From Saprospiraceae bacterium (GTDB taxonomy: Bacteria > Bacteroidota > Bacteroidia > Chitinophagales > Saprospiraceae): 53,519 nucleotides of DNA. The stretch lies in the NCBI GenBank assembly GCA_013214355.1, contig JABSSL010000025.1, positions 58,945-112,463 on the forward strand, in the 5' to 3' direction. A program made the position numbers and the translations under genes. The notes beneath the pieces were generated by a model that saw only the letters and a program-made list of their open reading frames with translations, ran no database searches and was not told the DNA's origin. Of this stretch, positions 10,171 through 17,965 are shown one piece after another; position 1 is the stretch's first letter; the number at the start of each line of letters is the position of its first letter.

Positions 10171-12546
10171 TTAAACCGCAACGGTAACTCTCAGTGCTTT
10201 CAATCCATCTGCTCCTTGCAATTTCTCCAATTCCAATTGCTCAATCTCTTCCGTGATATAGCCTTTGCGAATCAGGTACTCTAAGTAGGTTAGATATTCC
10301 TGGCGATCTTTCTCTTGTAGATATACAATGGCAATCTTACCCGCTTGCGTCAAACGCTCTTTTGTACCCTTGATCACCGCTTTATCAATTCTCTTCTTCA
10401 AAATCTCATAGCGCACATTGTAGGTACCATCCACATCGAATTGCTTTTCATCCATGCGGAAGCGGATGCTCAATTGAGAGTTGTAGACAAAGAGCAATTG
10501 AGCTGTTGTAAGGGGAACCGGCCATTCCTTAGATTGCTCTTCGACTAGCCGCGTAATTTCACAGGTATTGACCAATTGCCAAAGGCGGAAGTCCTTGAGA
10601 TAGAACTCGCTAAACTCGCCTTCTGGCAATAAGGACTGCCCAAGGTAAATATTGTACTCCACCCCATCTGTACTATACTTTTCGAAGAAGTGGGGTAATA
10701 TCTTTTGCATCCTGGCATCATCTTGTTCCAGGAAGTTACCAATGGTTTGATTCAAGCGACTCACACTTTCCTCATACCGTTTTCTTTGCTCATACACCAC
10801 ATCTAGCGTGGAATCTATCCCTGCAAAATATTCATCAAAGGGTTCGGCAGGTAGCTGAGCATACTGTCCTTTTAACTGTCTTAAAAGAGGGTGAATCTCT
10901 CTTGAAAGTAAGTCCACCACCTGCGTCTCGTCGCTAGACATAAACTCTTCCCGCAAACGATCCAGGATGGCTTCTGCTTCTAACTTATAAGATTCGAGTA
11001 GATGAAAATCCAAGTGTTCCAACCAGGTCCCCATCAAATGAATAGCCCGCTCTAAGTTCTCGATCAAATCCAGCTGAATCGATCGATTTCTCAGGTTAGA
11101 AGAACTCACAATATCTGCTTGACCATATAGAGGATATACGTCTTTAAAGACGATCGGAGATATGGATCCGTCAAAGTCTGGTAAGGTCTTGCGAACTTCA
11201 TGATCTGCCGCTACTTGCTCAAACTTCCATTCTACACTCGGATGAATAGAGGTGAATTGCTGCTTAATGAACTGACTGATCCGATTGTTCATGTCATAGT
11301 AATACTGGTCATTACCCAATCGTAGAAGATCGAATATCTCCGCCAACTTAAGCATGGTCAGTGCATTAAACCCTTTTTCATCCTTACACCCTAATTCGAA
11401 GATAGAAAGCATTTTTCCACGTTCATCTCGTAGTGGCACTAGAATTACACTTTTGTATCCGTTGTCGATCAGGCGTTGTTCTCCACGAGAAGGTTCTTCG
11501 ATCTTGTCCAAATGCTTGAACAACATCGGTTCCGAGGAGCTACATATACGGCAGTAGGCTCCACCGGTGGTATCGTAATTATCATAGGAGCGAAGGATAT
11601 CTAGATCATTCGTCCCGGTCAAGCTAAAAGAATTACCGCCCAGAAAATCACTAAATACTATCCCCACAAATCCTAGATCTAAACTAGTAGTATTCAAGTA
11701 GGATCGGAGCTGATTGCGCATGATGGGCATCATATCAAAGGGATCTATCTTACGCTCCCCATCCATGACCATTCCCTTCAATTGTGATAGTACTTCAATC
11801 TCCGTTACATCATGGAAGGTTCCGATGGCAATGCCCTTAAAAGCAAAATCTGAAGGTGGAACATACTTCAACCACAGTTCCTCATTCTCAAAATTATCAT
11901 ACAACTCTTGGATCTGCTTCTTCGTAATCTTGTGTTTGGGATTAAGTTTTTCGATTTCGATGAAATCTAGGCGCAGCGAAAGTTGATAGTGTTTTTCGAG
12001 ACCGGTATGAATGTTCCGATAGGTCATCACCATTCCCTCAAACAGCGGAAAATCAGTACCGTAGATTGAATTTAAGATAAAAATCGCCGCGTGAATAGAG
12101 TTATTCTTTTTCCCGTGCTTGAGGTTCTTTTCCTCTATCTTGACCTCCCAATCACCTGATTCAAAAAACTCCTTCATAGCAGGTGTTTTGTAGACAAACT
12201 GCTTGGCAAAGGGAGGAGAAATCATGCTAATATTATCCTTGAACATCAAAGAAGGCATCATCAGTCCCATGATGTGATCCAAGCGGTTTTTGAACTGCTC
12301 ATTACTAACTACACAATGCTCACTGCTTAAATCTTTTTCCACCTCAATCAAGGCTTGTTGGACCATCTGCGAAACCTCCGTGCGATCCAAGGAGAGGTTC
12401 TTCTTCAGCATATTGAAGAAGGGTTCAAAGCTGATCGTGCTTTGATAGGGCAATTGAGACATTTTCCCCAAGCTTTCTATAAATAGCTTTATGGGAACGT
12501 ATCCGGTGAAATTTACCCCTTGTAGTTTCTCTTCTATTGTATCCAT
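10171..12546 (-). CDS. GAF domain-containing protein
   Basis: The ATG at 12546 (MDTIEEKLQG) is chosen over a TTG two codons upstream, giving 791 residues. No signal peptide or membrane segment is seen, so the protein is cytosolic. A region at about 310-405 resembles a GAF domain: it has an ICSSSEP segment and then a strand pattern ending SVILVPLRDERGKMLSIFELGC, typical of the core sheet of GAF modules. The N-terminal 300 residues and the C-terminal half are mostly charged and helical, and no histidine kinase, GGDEF or DNA-binding domain was recognised. GAF domains bind small ligands or mediate dimerisation, so a sensor or scaffold role is an inference. The gene has its own terminator and no close partner. 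Confidence 0.75.
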   Translation of the reverse strand: MDTIEEKLQGVNFTGYVPIKLFIESLGKMSQLPYQSTISFEPFFNMLKKNLSLDRTEVSQMVQQALIEVEKDLSSEHCVVSNEQFKNRLDHIMGLMMPSLMFKDNISMISPPFAKQFVYKTPAMKEFFESGDWEVKIEEKNLKHGKKNNSIHAAIFILNSIYGTDFPLFEGMVMTYRNIHTGLEKHYQLSLRLDFIEIEKLNPKHKITKKQIQELYDNFENEELWLKYVPPSDFAFKGIAIGTFHDVTEIEVLSQLKGMVMDGERKIDPFDMMPIMRNQLRSYLNTTSLDLGFVGIVFSDFLGGNSFSLTGTNDLDILRSYDNYDTTGGAYCRICSSSEPMLFKHLDKIEEPSRGEQRLIDNGYKSVILVPLRDERGKMLSIFELGCKDEKGFNALTMLKLAEIFDLLRLGNDQYYYDMNNRISQFIKQQFTSIHPSVEWKFEQVAADHEVRKTLPDFDGSISPIVFKDVYPLYGQADIVSSSNLRNRSIQLDLIENLERAIHLMGTWLEHLDFHLLESYKLEAEAILDRLREEFMSSDETQVVDLLSREIHPLLRQLKGQYAQLPAEPFDEYFAGIDSTLDVVYEQRKRYEESVSRLNQTIGNFLEQDDARMQKILPHFFEKYSTDGVEYNIYLGQSLLPEGEFSEFYLKDFRLWQLVNTCEITRLVEEQSKEWPVPLTTAQLLFVYNSQLSIRFRMDEKQFDVDGTYNVRYEILKKRIDKAVIKGTKERLTQAGKIAIVYLQEKDRQEYLTYLEYLIRKGYITEEIEQLELEKLQGADGLKALRVTVAV

Positions 12547-12760
12547 ATTCAATGTTGTCTGGCTGAGTCTCCGTTAATTTATTGAATATAAAACGCTTGA
12601 GCTAGAGATCGGGTTGAAAAAATTCGATGGAATAGTATAAATCGGGGAGTAAAGTAGCTCGGGAATGGAGGAGATTGCGACTAAAAGGAAGGGCTCTTTA
12701 GGTCGGGAAGGCGAAAATTCGGATTCGCTAATCAACGGTATTTCCGCCTTCCCTTGGGAA

Positions 12761-13444
12761 TTATTTCTTGAATTCTGGCTTAATAATGTCAGCAAATACC
12801 TTCTTAACTTTCTCCACTTTAGGTTTGCTTACATTAGCGATGTACGGATTATACGGATGGCTTTCATAGTAATCCTGATGGTATTCTTCAGCTACCCAGT
12901 AGGCGCCGTAAGGATTTATTTCCGTTACAATTGGGCTGGAAAAGTTGCCCGCCTGAGCTTTGAAAAATGCCTCAACTTTTGCCTTTTGCGCTTCGCTATG
13001 AAAGAAAATGGCCGAACGGTACTGAGTCCCTCGGTCTGGTCCCTGACGATTCAACTGGGTAGGGTCATGCGCGACAAAAAATACTTCCAGTAACTTATCA
13101 AAACTCACTACTGCCGGATCGTAGTAAATCTGAATGGCTTCCGTATGGCCAGTGGTACCTGAACAAACTTCCTCATAGGTAGGTCTACTTTTCTGCCCAC
13201 CTGCATAACCACTGATCACGTATTTCACGCCCTGAATTCTTTCAAAGGAAGCTTCTGTACACCAAAAACATCCCCCCGCAAAAGTGGCAATTTCGTAGGC
13301 GGAATAGTCTTTACCTTCCAGATATTCTTCGATGGTTTGAATGCCATTTTTAGGGCCTTCCTTGGTCGTTATACCACCTGACTTTTGGCTACAAGCCGCA
13401 GTCGTTAAGCCCATTACCAGCAACATAATCCAATAATTCTTCAT
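12761..13444 (-). CDS. msrA: Peptide-methionine (S)-S-oxide reductase, lipoprotein form
   Basis: MsrA reduces methionine-S-sulfoxide in oxidised proteins. The 227-residue protein has the catalytic motif GCFWC at residues 58-62 (nucleophile Cys59), followed by typical MsrA sequence: GYAGG, the GHTEA motif, QYRSAIF and a distal YHQDY motif. The ATG at 13444 opens a lipoprotein signal peptide (TAAC, Cys18), so repair probably takes place outside the cytosol. A TTG start 21 bases further upstream is unlikely because it falls inside a TATTTTTG promoter box (13463-13470). No MsrB domain is fused. There is a weak imperfect inverted repeat downstream at 12705-12753. Confidence 0.95.
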   Translation of the reverse strand: MKNYWIMLLVMGLTTAACSQKSGGITTKEGPKNGIQTIEEYLEGKDYSAYEIATFAGGCFWCTEASFERIQGVKYVISGYAGGQKSRPTYEEVCSGTTGHTEAIQIYYDPAVVSFDKLLEVFFVAHDPTQLNRQGPDRGTQYRSAIFFHSEAQKAKVEAFFKAQAGNFSSPIVTEINPYGAYWVAEEYHQDYYESHPYNPYIANVSKPKVEKVKKVFADIIKPEFKK

Positions 13445-13462
13445 GTTAATCCTTTTTGATTG

Positions 13463-13470
13463 CAAAAATA
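13463..13470 (-). promoter_or_regulatory. Bacteroidota -7 box (TATTTTTG) before msrA
   Basis: Read on the - strand this matches TAnnTTTG exactly and ends 19 bases before the msrA ATG. No clear TTTG box is found at the -33 position. Confidence 0.5.
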
Positions 13471-13540
13471 GCCGCTAAGTATCACAGAACTATCACAAGC
13501 TATTCTGTTAACACGGATTTAAGAAAATGGTTAAACTTTG

Positions 13541-16339
13541 TCAGTCAACTTTTTGACGCGTGCGAAGATCATACTTCTGCCCTTTCTTCAACATCAGAAA
13601 ACTTTGCTCGCCAATGCTGGGGTCATAGAAGACCACATAGCTTCTACCAATTACCTGAGCCATGTCTTTTTCCACCACAATCGCTGTACCTTCATCCAAT
13701 CCTATCCCCAACAGATGCGGGTACTTTTCTAATACTTCAAATAAATCAAACTGCCTATTCCTCGCCAGTAAATGCTGATCTATGGCTACATTCGTGATGT
13801 AAGAAAAACCTTCCTCATGATCCCCCATCATGATTTGATTGGTCTTAGAATCCCCTCGCGCCAAGTAGGACCCCTGAATGGTAGCCCCCGCAGAGGTTCC
13901 GGCGATCACTCCATCTCGCTCCAAGACTTTTTGCAGCTCGATCTCCGTCTTCGTTCCGCCATAGGCGTCCACCAATCGCCACTGTCTCCCTCCTACGAAC
14001 CATACCCCATCTGCTTCTTGTAAGGGTGCAATAAAGGAGTCACTATCAGCCACCTTGCGATCTCGTGTATGTAGGACCGTGATATTATTCAGTCCCACTT
14101 TCTCAAATGGTATTTTCAAACGCTTGTTGTATCCATCTCTGAGAATGTAGCGATCTTCAGATGCCGAAGGAATAATCACAATTTTGGCGCTATCTCCTCC
14201 CGCTAAGTCACGAAAAGATTCATAGATTTCCCAATCCAGTCTTCCTCCACCAATGACTAAGCATTTACCTTTTTGGGGACCTCGAGTTTCTAGTTCTTCC
14301 AATAATCCGGTATCGGTATACTCCCAGTGCTTCAAAGCCTGTTGTTGGACGAATTCACGGTCCCTTTCCAATAAGAAGCCCTCTTGTACCAGGTCTGTAA
14401 TGGCTTCTTGTACCTTGGCTTCATAGGTCTCTTTGTTTGGATATAGACTATTGATGCTAGGCCTTGGATCATTATGCACTATACGTTCCTGTTCCGTCCT
14501 TGCAAAAGGGATGTACATGCCTCTGAAATCAGCTAATTCACGTGTATCGCCAGCCATACCTCCTCTCAAACTCCATGGTGTGTAAGTGGCCAATGGAACC
14601 CGAATCTCCACATTGCGGATACCCCCCATCTCATTCCCGCTCCGATCTACCTGTGGTACCAGGCTTGGATAGGCATAGCCTAAAATAGGTGGCTGATGAT
14701 CTACGATGCCATCTAGCTTCCACCTTTCTCCGTAGTCCACCTGATAAGCGTGATGAATTACTTTTGGGGCAGCCAAGCCTTTCAGATAGGGAAAATCTAA
14801 GGACTCCTTGCTCACCAACTCTCCTTGCTCAATTTTCGGATATTGGCTCGCTGGCGGATTCTTATCCTTAGATACCCAGTCTCCCAAATGCAACAATAAA
14901 GCGCGATAGTTCGGTTTAAACTGCAAGGGATTCCCACGATAGGCGGCAATCTGCTGTCCGAGTTTTCGCTCTGGTCTGGGAGGGAAGGCATCAACGAAGT
15001 GCTGTCCAGAGGCAATGTGGTAAACCCGCTCGTGCTCCGCTAGTGGCGCATCACTTTGACCATCTGCACGCATATGAATCATAGAGGCGGCTCTGCCCCA
15101 GTATTCATAACCGGTATTCACATAGAAAATCTTGGGCAGATGCTCTTGAACACGCATGCCATTATACAATCCATCTTTATTTCCGGTAAAGGGATCTTCT
15201 TGCTCTATTCCAGTAAAAGGAAAAACATCGGTAGGGTAAAAGAAGGCTGAGTAGCGGTGAGCATCTCGTGAAGGCTGCCCAAAACGATGATTGAAACTCC
15301 CTCTGCCGGCTCCGGCAGTGATGATTAACATACCATCATATACTTGTCGACCCGCCTCATCCGTGTTTAAGCCATGATAGAGGAAGGTACGCAAAAAGCG
15401 TCCCGTTTGTGATACGCCAGTAGCGATACCTTGCTTTACGGAGAAGGGGCAGCTAGCGTCATATTTTGCGTAGCTTAATACATCACGGATTGCCGTCAGC
15501 CCCATTCCTACTACAACTGGATCTTTCGATTTATACACTAACTCGTAAATCTTACCGGCCTTAAATCCTCCTTCCAAATGTATGTATTTGGCGTCCCGCA
15601 CTACTTTTCCATCCTCTATTCTTCCGAATGACCAGGTAGCTCTCGGAACGATCGACCTAGGTGCATCTCGCCCATCTCTCACGGTCAGCTGATGCGCCTT
15701 ACTATCTAAATCAATGGCAGGATAGCCTGTCTGCATGCGATGCCCCAAACTCAAGAAATCAGCCTCCTGATCCACCGTCCAATCACTCCGCACCCATCCC
15801 ATAATCGGAGAACCATCTTGCTGTGTCACCTTTGGCACTTCTAATCGCAAGGTGTTTTCATCAACCGGTACATCAAACTGCCAACCCACCCAAATCAGCG
15901 TCATGCCTTGCTCTAGCAATAGGCCATCTCCCCAATAGGCAGGATCATCCGGAAGCAATTCTCTGCCTTTTGTGGCTTGGTTAAAATAAGAGGGCGTGAA
16001 TTTGCCGCCGCGATTGCTGACTTCCACCATGGCCAAGCCACTGCCCTTAGATCGGTCCAAGGGCTGAGCCACCACCAGGTGTCCAGTTGCCACCACTAGG
16101 CCATCAGCATTTCGGGGAGCCAGGTATAGATCGATAATTTTTTGGTTGGCTACATGGTCTGGATCCAAACCGTAGGTGATCGTTCCTTTGATCAATTCAT
16201 AGGCTCCACTGCTCCCCCAGGACTTACCATTCAAAACAGGCGTCCTGGATTCTATCTTGACTTCTAAAACGCGAGCTTGTCCTAGGAGTGAGAAAAGGGA
16301 AAAGAGTAACAATAGGGCTGAGTAACGTGAGGCGAGCAT
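13541..16339 (-). CDS. Alpha/beta-hydrolase domain fused to a cyanophycinase-like (peptidase S51) domain, secreted
   Basis: The 932-residue protein starts with a signal peptide (MLASRYSALLLLFSLFSLLG). The N-terminal part, to about residue 640, matches the large alpha/beta-hydrolase-domain family seen in secreted proteins, with a GVSQTGR nucleophile-type motif near residue 308. From about 687 to the end it is a cyanophycinase/S51-type domain: KCLVIGGG, then IIPSAS, the VWFVGGRQ segment and the GTSAGA motif near 815 carrying the catalytic serine. S51 enzymes cleave dipeptides or cyanophycin. The substrate of this fusion is unknown. Its start codon directly abuts a divergent ATG at 16340. No T9SS signal is present, so it is probably periplasmic. 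Confidence 0.85.
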   Translation of the reverse strand: MLASRYSALLLLFSLFSLLGQARVLEVKIESRTPVLNGKSWGSSGAYELIKGTITYGLDPDHVANQKIIDLYLAPRNADGLVVATGHLVVAQPLDRSKGSGLAMVEVSNRGGKFTPSYFNQATKGRELLPDDPAYWGDGLLLEQGMTLIWVGWQFDVPVDENTLRLEVPKVTQQDGSPIMGWVRSDWTVDQEADFLSLGHRMQTGYPAIDLDSKAHQLTVRDGRDAPRSIVPRATWSFGRIEDGKVVRDAKYIHLEGGFKAGKIYELVYKSKDPVVVGMGLTAIRDVLSYAKYDASCPFSVKQGIATGVSQTGRFLRTFLYHGLNTDEAGRQVYDGMLIITAGAGRGSFNHRFGQPSRDAHRYSAFFYPTDVFPFTGIEQEDPFTGNKDGLYNGMRVQEHLPKIFYVNTGYEYWGRAASMIHMRADGQSDAPLAEHERVYHIASGQHFVDAFPPRPERKLGQQIAAYRGNPLQFKPNYRALLLHLGDWVSKDKNPPASQYPKIEQGELVSKESLDFPYLKGLAAPKVIHHAYQVDYGERWKLDGIVDHQPPILGYAYPSLVPQVDRSGNEMGGIRNVEIRVPLATYTPWSLRGGMAGDTRELADFRGMYIPFARTEQERIVHNDPRPSINSLYPNKETYEAKVQEAITDLVQEGFLLERDREFVQQQALKHWEYTDTGLLEELETRGPQKGKCLVIGGGRLDWEIYESFRDLAGGDSAKIVIIPSASEDRYILRDGYNKRLKIPFEKVGLNNITVLHTRDRKVADSDSFIAPLQEADGVWFVGGRQWRLVDAYGGTKTEIELQKVLERDGVIAGTSAGATIQGSYLARGDSKTNQIMMGDHEEGFSYITNVAIDQHLLARNRQFDLFEVLEKYPHLLGIGLDEGTAIVVEKDMAQVIGRSYVVFYDPSIGEQSFLMLKKGQKYDLRTRQKVD

Positions 16340-16396
16340 ATGCTTAGTAATTTTAATCCTAGAAGACTTGCAAACAAAATAGTAACTTTCTCCGAT

Positions 16397-17176
16397 ATGA
16401 AAAGTTCATCGCATATCACGATCGCCGGTATCCAATTGTGGGTAGAGCAATTGCACTATACCGAGGAGGTCAACCGACCTACCTTGATCTTTCTACACGA
16501 AGCCCTAGGGTCTGTCGCCCTCTGGAAAGCTTACCCCGGCTTGCTATGTGAAGCGCTAGAATGCAATGGGGTCGTTTACGATCGGATGGGGCATGGCTTA
16601 TCTTCCCCCTTCAATAAGGCCAGGGATAATGATTATCTGGAGCTTGAGGCGGTTTTGTATCTGCGTGAACTTATACTTGAGCTGGGCTTACAGCAGCCCA
16701 TTCTAATTGGGCATAGTGACGGAGGAACCATCGCTTTAATTTATGCGGCGAAGTATCCTGATGAAGTATCAGGCATCATCACCGAAGCCGCGCACATCTA
16801 CGTCGAAGATTCCGGATCTGGAGGCATGAAACAGGCTATTCATCAATTTGAGCATACCATTTTCAAGGAGAAACTAGCCAAGTACCACGGGGAGAAAACG
16901 GAAGACTTGTTTTACGCTTGGGCAGATACCTGGACCTCAGCGGCTTTCTCCACATGGAATATTGCAGATCAGCTGTCTGGCATAAGTTGCCCCGCCTTGA
17001 TCCTACAGGGTTCCCAAGATGAGTATGCGACGCAGCAGCACCTATGGGATATAGCCAATGGCATCGGGGAGAATGCCAAAGGAGTATTGATCGAAAATTG
17101 TGGCCATAATCCGCATCTCCAGGCGCAAGCAGAAACATTGGCCTTAAGTCGAGACTTTATCCATAATTTACTGTAG
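16397..17176 (+). CDS. Alpha/beta hydrolase
   Basis: This 259-residue soluble hydrolase has a FLHEALGS oxyanion-region motif, the nucleophile elbow GHSDGG (Ser near residue 106), a likely acid in LQGSQDEYA and the catalytic His in NCGHNPHL. The architecture is that of a short-chain esterase, lactonase or similar. The ATG at 16397 is preferred because family members begin close to this point and because an in-frame ATG at 16340 touches the divergent gene's start and would leave no promoter space. It is cytosolic and has no signal peptide. The substrate cannot be read from the sequence. It may act together with the divergent hydrolase/cyanophycinase fusion, but only their position suggests this. 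Confidence 0.85.
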   Translation: MKSSSHITIAGIQLWVEQLHYTEEVNRPTLIFLHEALGSVALWKAYPGLLCEALECNGVVYDRMGHGLSSPFNKARDNDYLELEAVLYLRELILELGLQQPILIGHSDGGTIALIYAAKYPDEVSGIITEAAHIYVEDSGSGGMKQAIHQFEHTIFKEKLAKYHGEKTEDLFYAWADTWTSAAFSTWNIADQLSGISCPALILQGSQDEYATQQHLWDIANGIGENAKGVLIENCGHNPHLQAQAETLALSRDFIHNLL

Positions 17177-17321
17177 TCAAATTCTAAGCATTGTCTTTTT
17201 GACAACTTTGAGCAAAAATACCTGGCAAATTGGTTCGGCTGTGCACACTTGAACGGATCACACGTTATGGGTCCTTAAATTAGTCTTTACTTTGTAGAGT
17301 ATATTTTAAAAATGGCTATTT

Positions 17322-17894
17322 ATGACCCGACATTTACATCACCTTACTTGGAGTTCAATACTCCTGGCCCTGGTTTGGGCCTGTACGCCAACAGCAGCCC
17401 CTACTGATTCCTCCACCTCTAGTTATGAAGAGGAAGTCCGACAGAAAGCCACTGCCTTTTTCGAGACTTTCTCCCAGCGAAAAGATTGGGACAAACTCCT
17501 ATCCTTTTATCGCCCAGATCTCCAATTTCATGACATCTCCTTGCATTTGGAATTAGATAGTCTCTGGCAGTTTGAACGCTTTTATAATTGGCCAGATACT
17601 GGCTTCCAAAAACTCAGTCCTGAACAGGAGCATCTCGCCATTGAAAGCCTAGTTGTCGAAGATAGCACTGCAGTGGTACGCGGTCATCTCAATCCCTTTT
17701 ACTACTATGGGAAACTAGTGGATGTAGATTGGGGTATGGAATTCACCATTTGGCTCTATTTTGATCAAGATCTCAAAATCAAGCGGCAGGTGGATTGGTT
17801 TGAATATGATCCCAGTGTGGTAGAAAGTGTCTTGACCCGTTACAAAACTCAGGGTGTGGATAAAATTCCAGATTGGCTGGATCTATCCCGCTAG
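17322..17894 (+). CDS. NTF2-like (SnoaL-type) lipoprotein
   Basis: The 190-residue protein has a signal peptide with lipobox VWAC (Cys21). The mature part starts with a helix (EEEVRQKATAFFETFSQRKDW) and continues with the strand pattern and aromatic pocket residues of the SnoaL/NTF2-like fold. These folds bind small ligands or catalyse simple reactions; no specific activity can be assigned. It is transcribed alone, with a hairpin directly after the stop shared with the convergent gene. Confidence 0.7.
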   Translation: MTRHLHHLTWSSILLALVWACTPTAAPTDSSTSSYEEEVRQKATAFFETFSQRKDWDKLLSFYRPDLQFHDISLHLELDSLWQFERFYNWPDTGFQKLSPEQEHLAIESLVVEDSTAVVRGHLNPFYYYGKLVDVDWGMEFTIWLYFDQDLKIKRQVDWFEYDPSVVESVLTRYKTQGVDKIPDWLDLSR

Positions 17895-17904
17895 ATACAA
17901 GAAA

Positions 17905-17940
17905 AAGGGCTTCCCCCGAGTGATTTCGAGAGAAGCCCTT
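17905..17940. terminator. Terminator between convergent genes
   Basis: A 9-bp stem AAGGGCTTC / GAAGCCCTT lies 10 bp after the NTF2-like gene and 26 bp past the end of the VPS10-like gene. Read on the - strand it ends in TTTTTC, so it best serves the - gene and may act in both directions. Confidence 0.75.
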
Positions 17941-17965
17941 CCATGTCAATTAGGTACTCCCTAAT

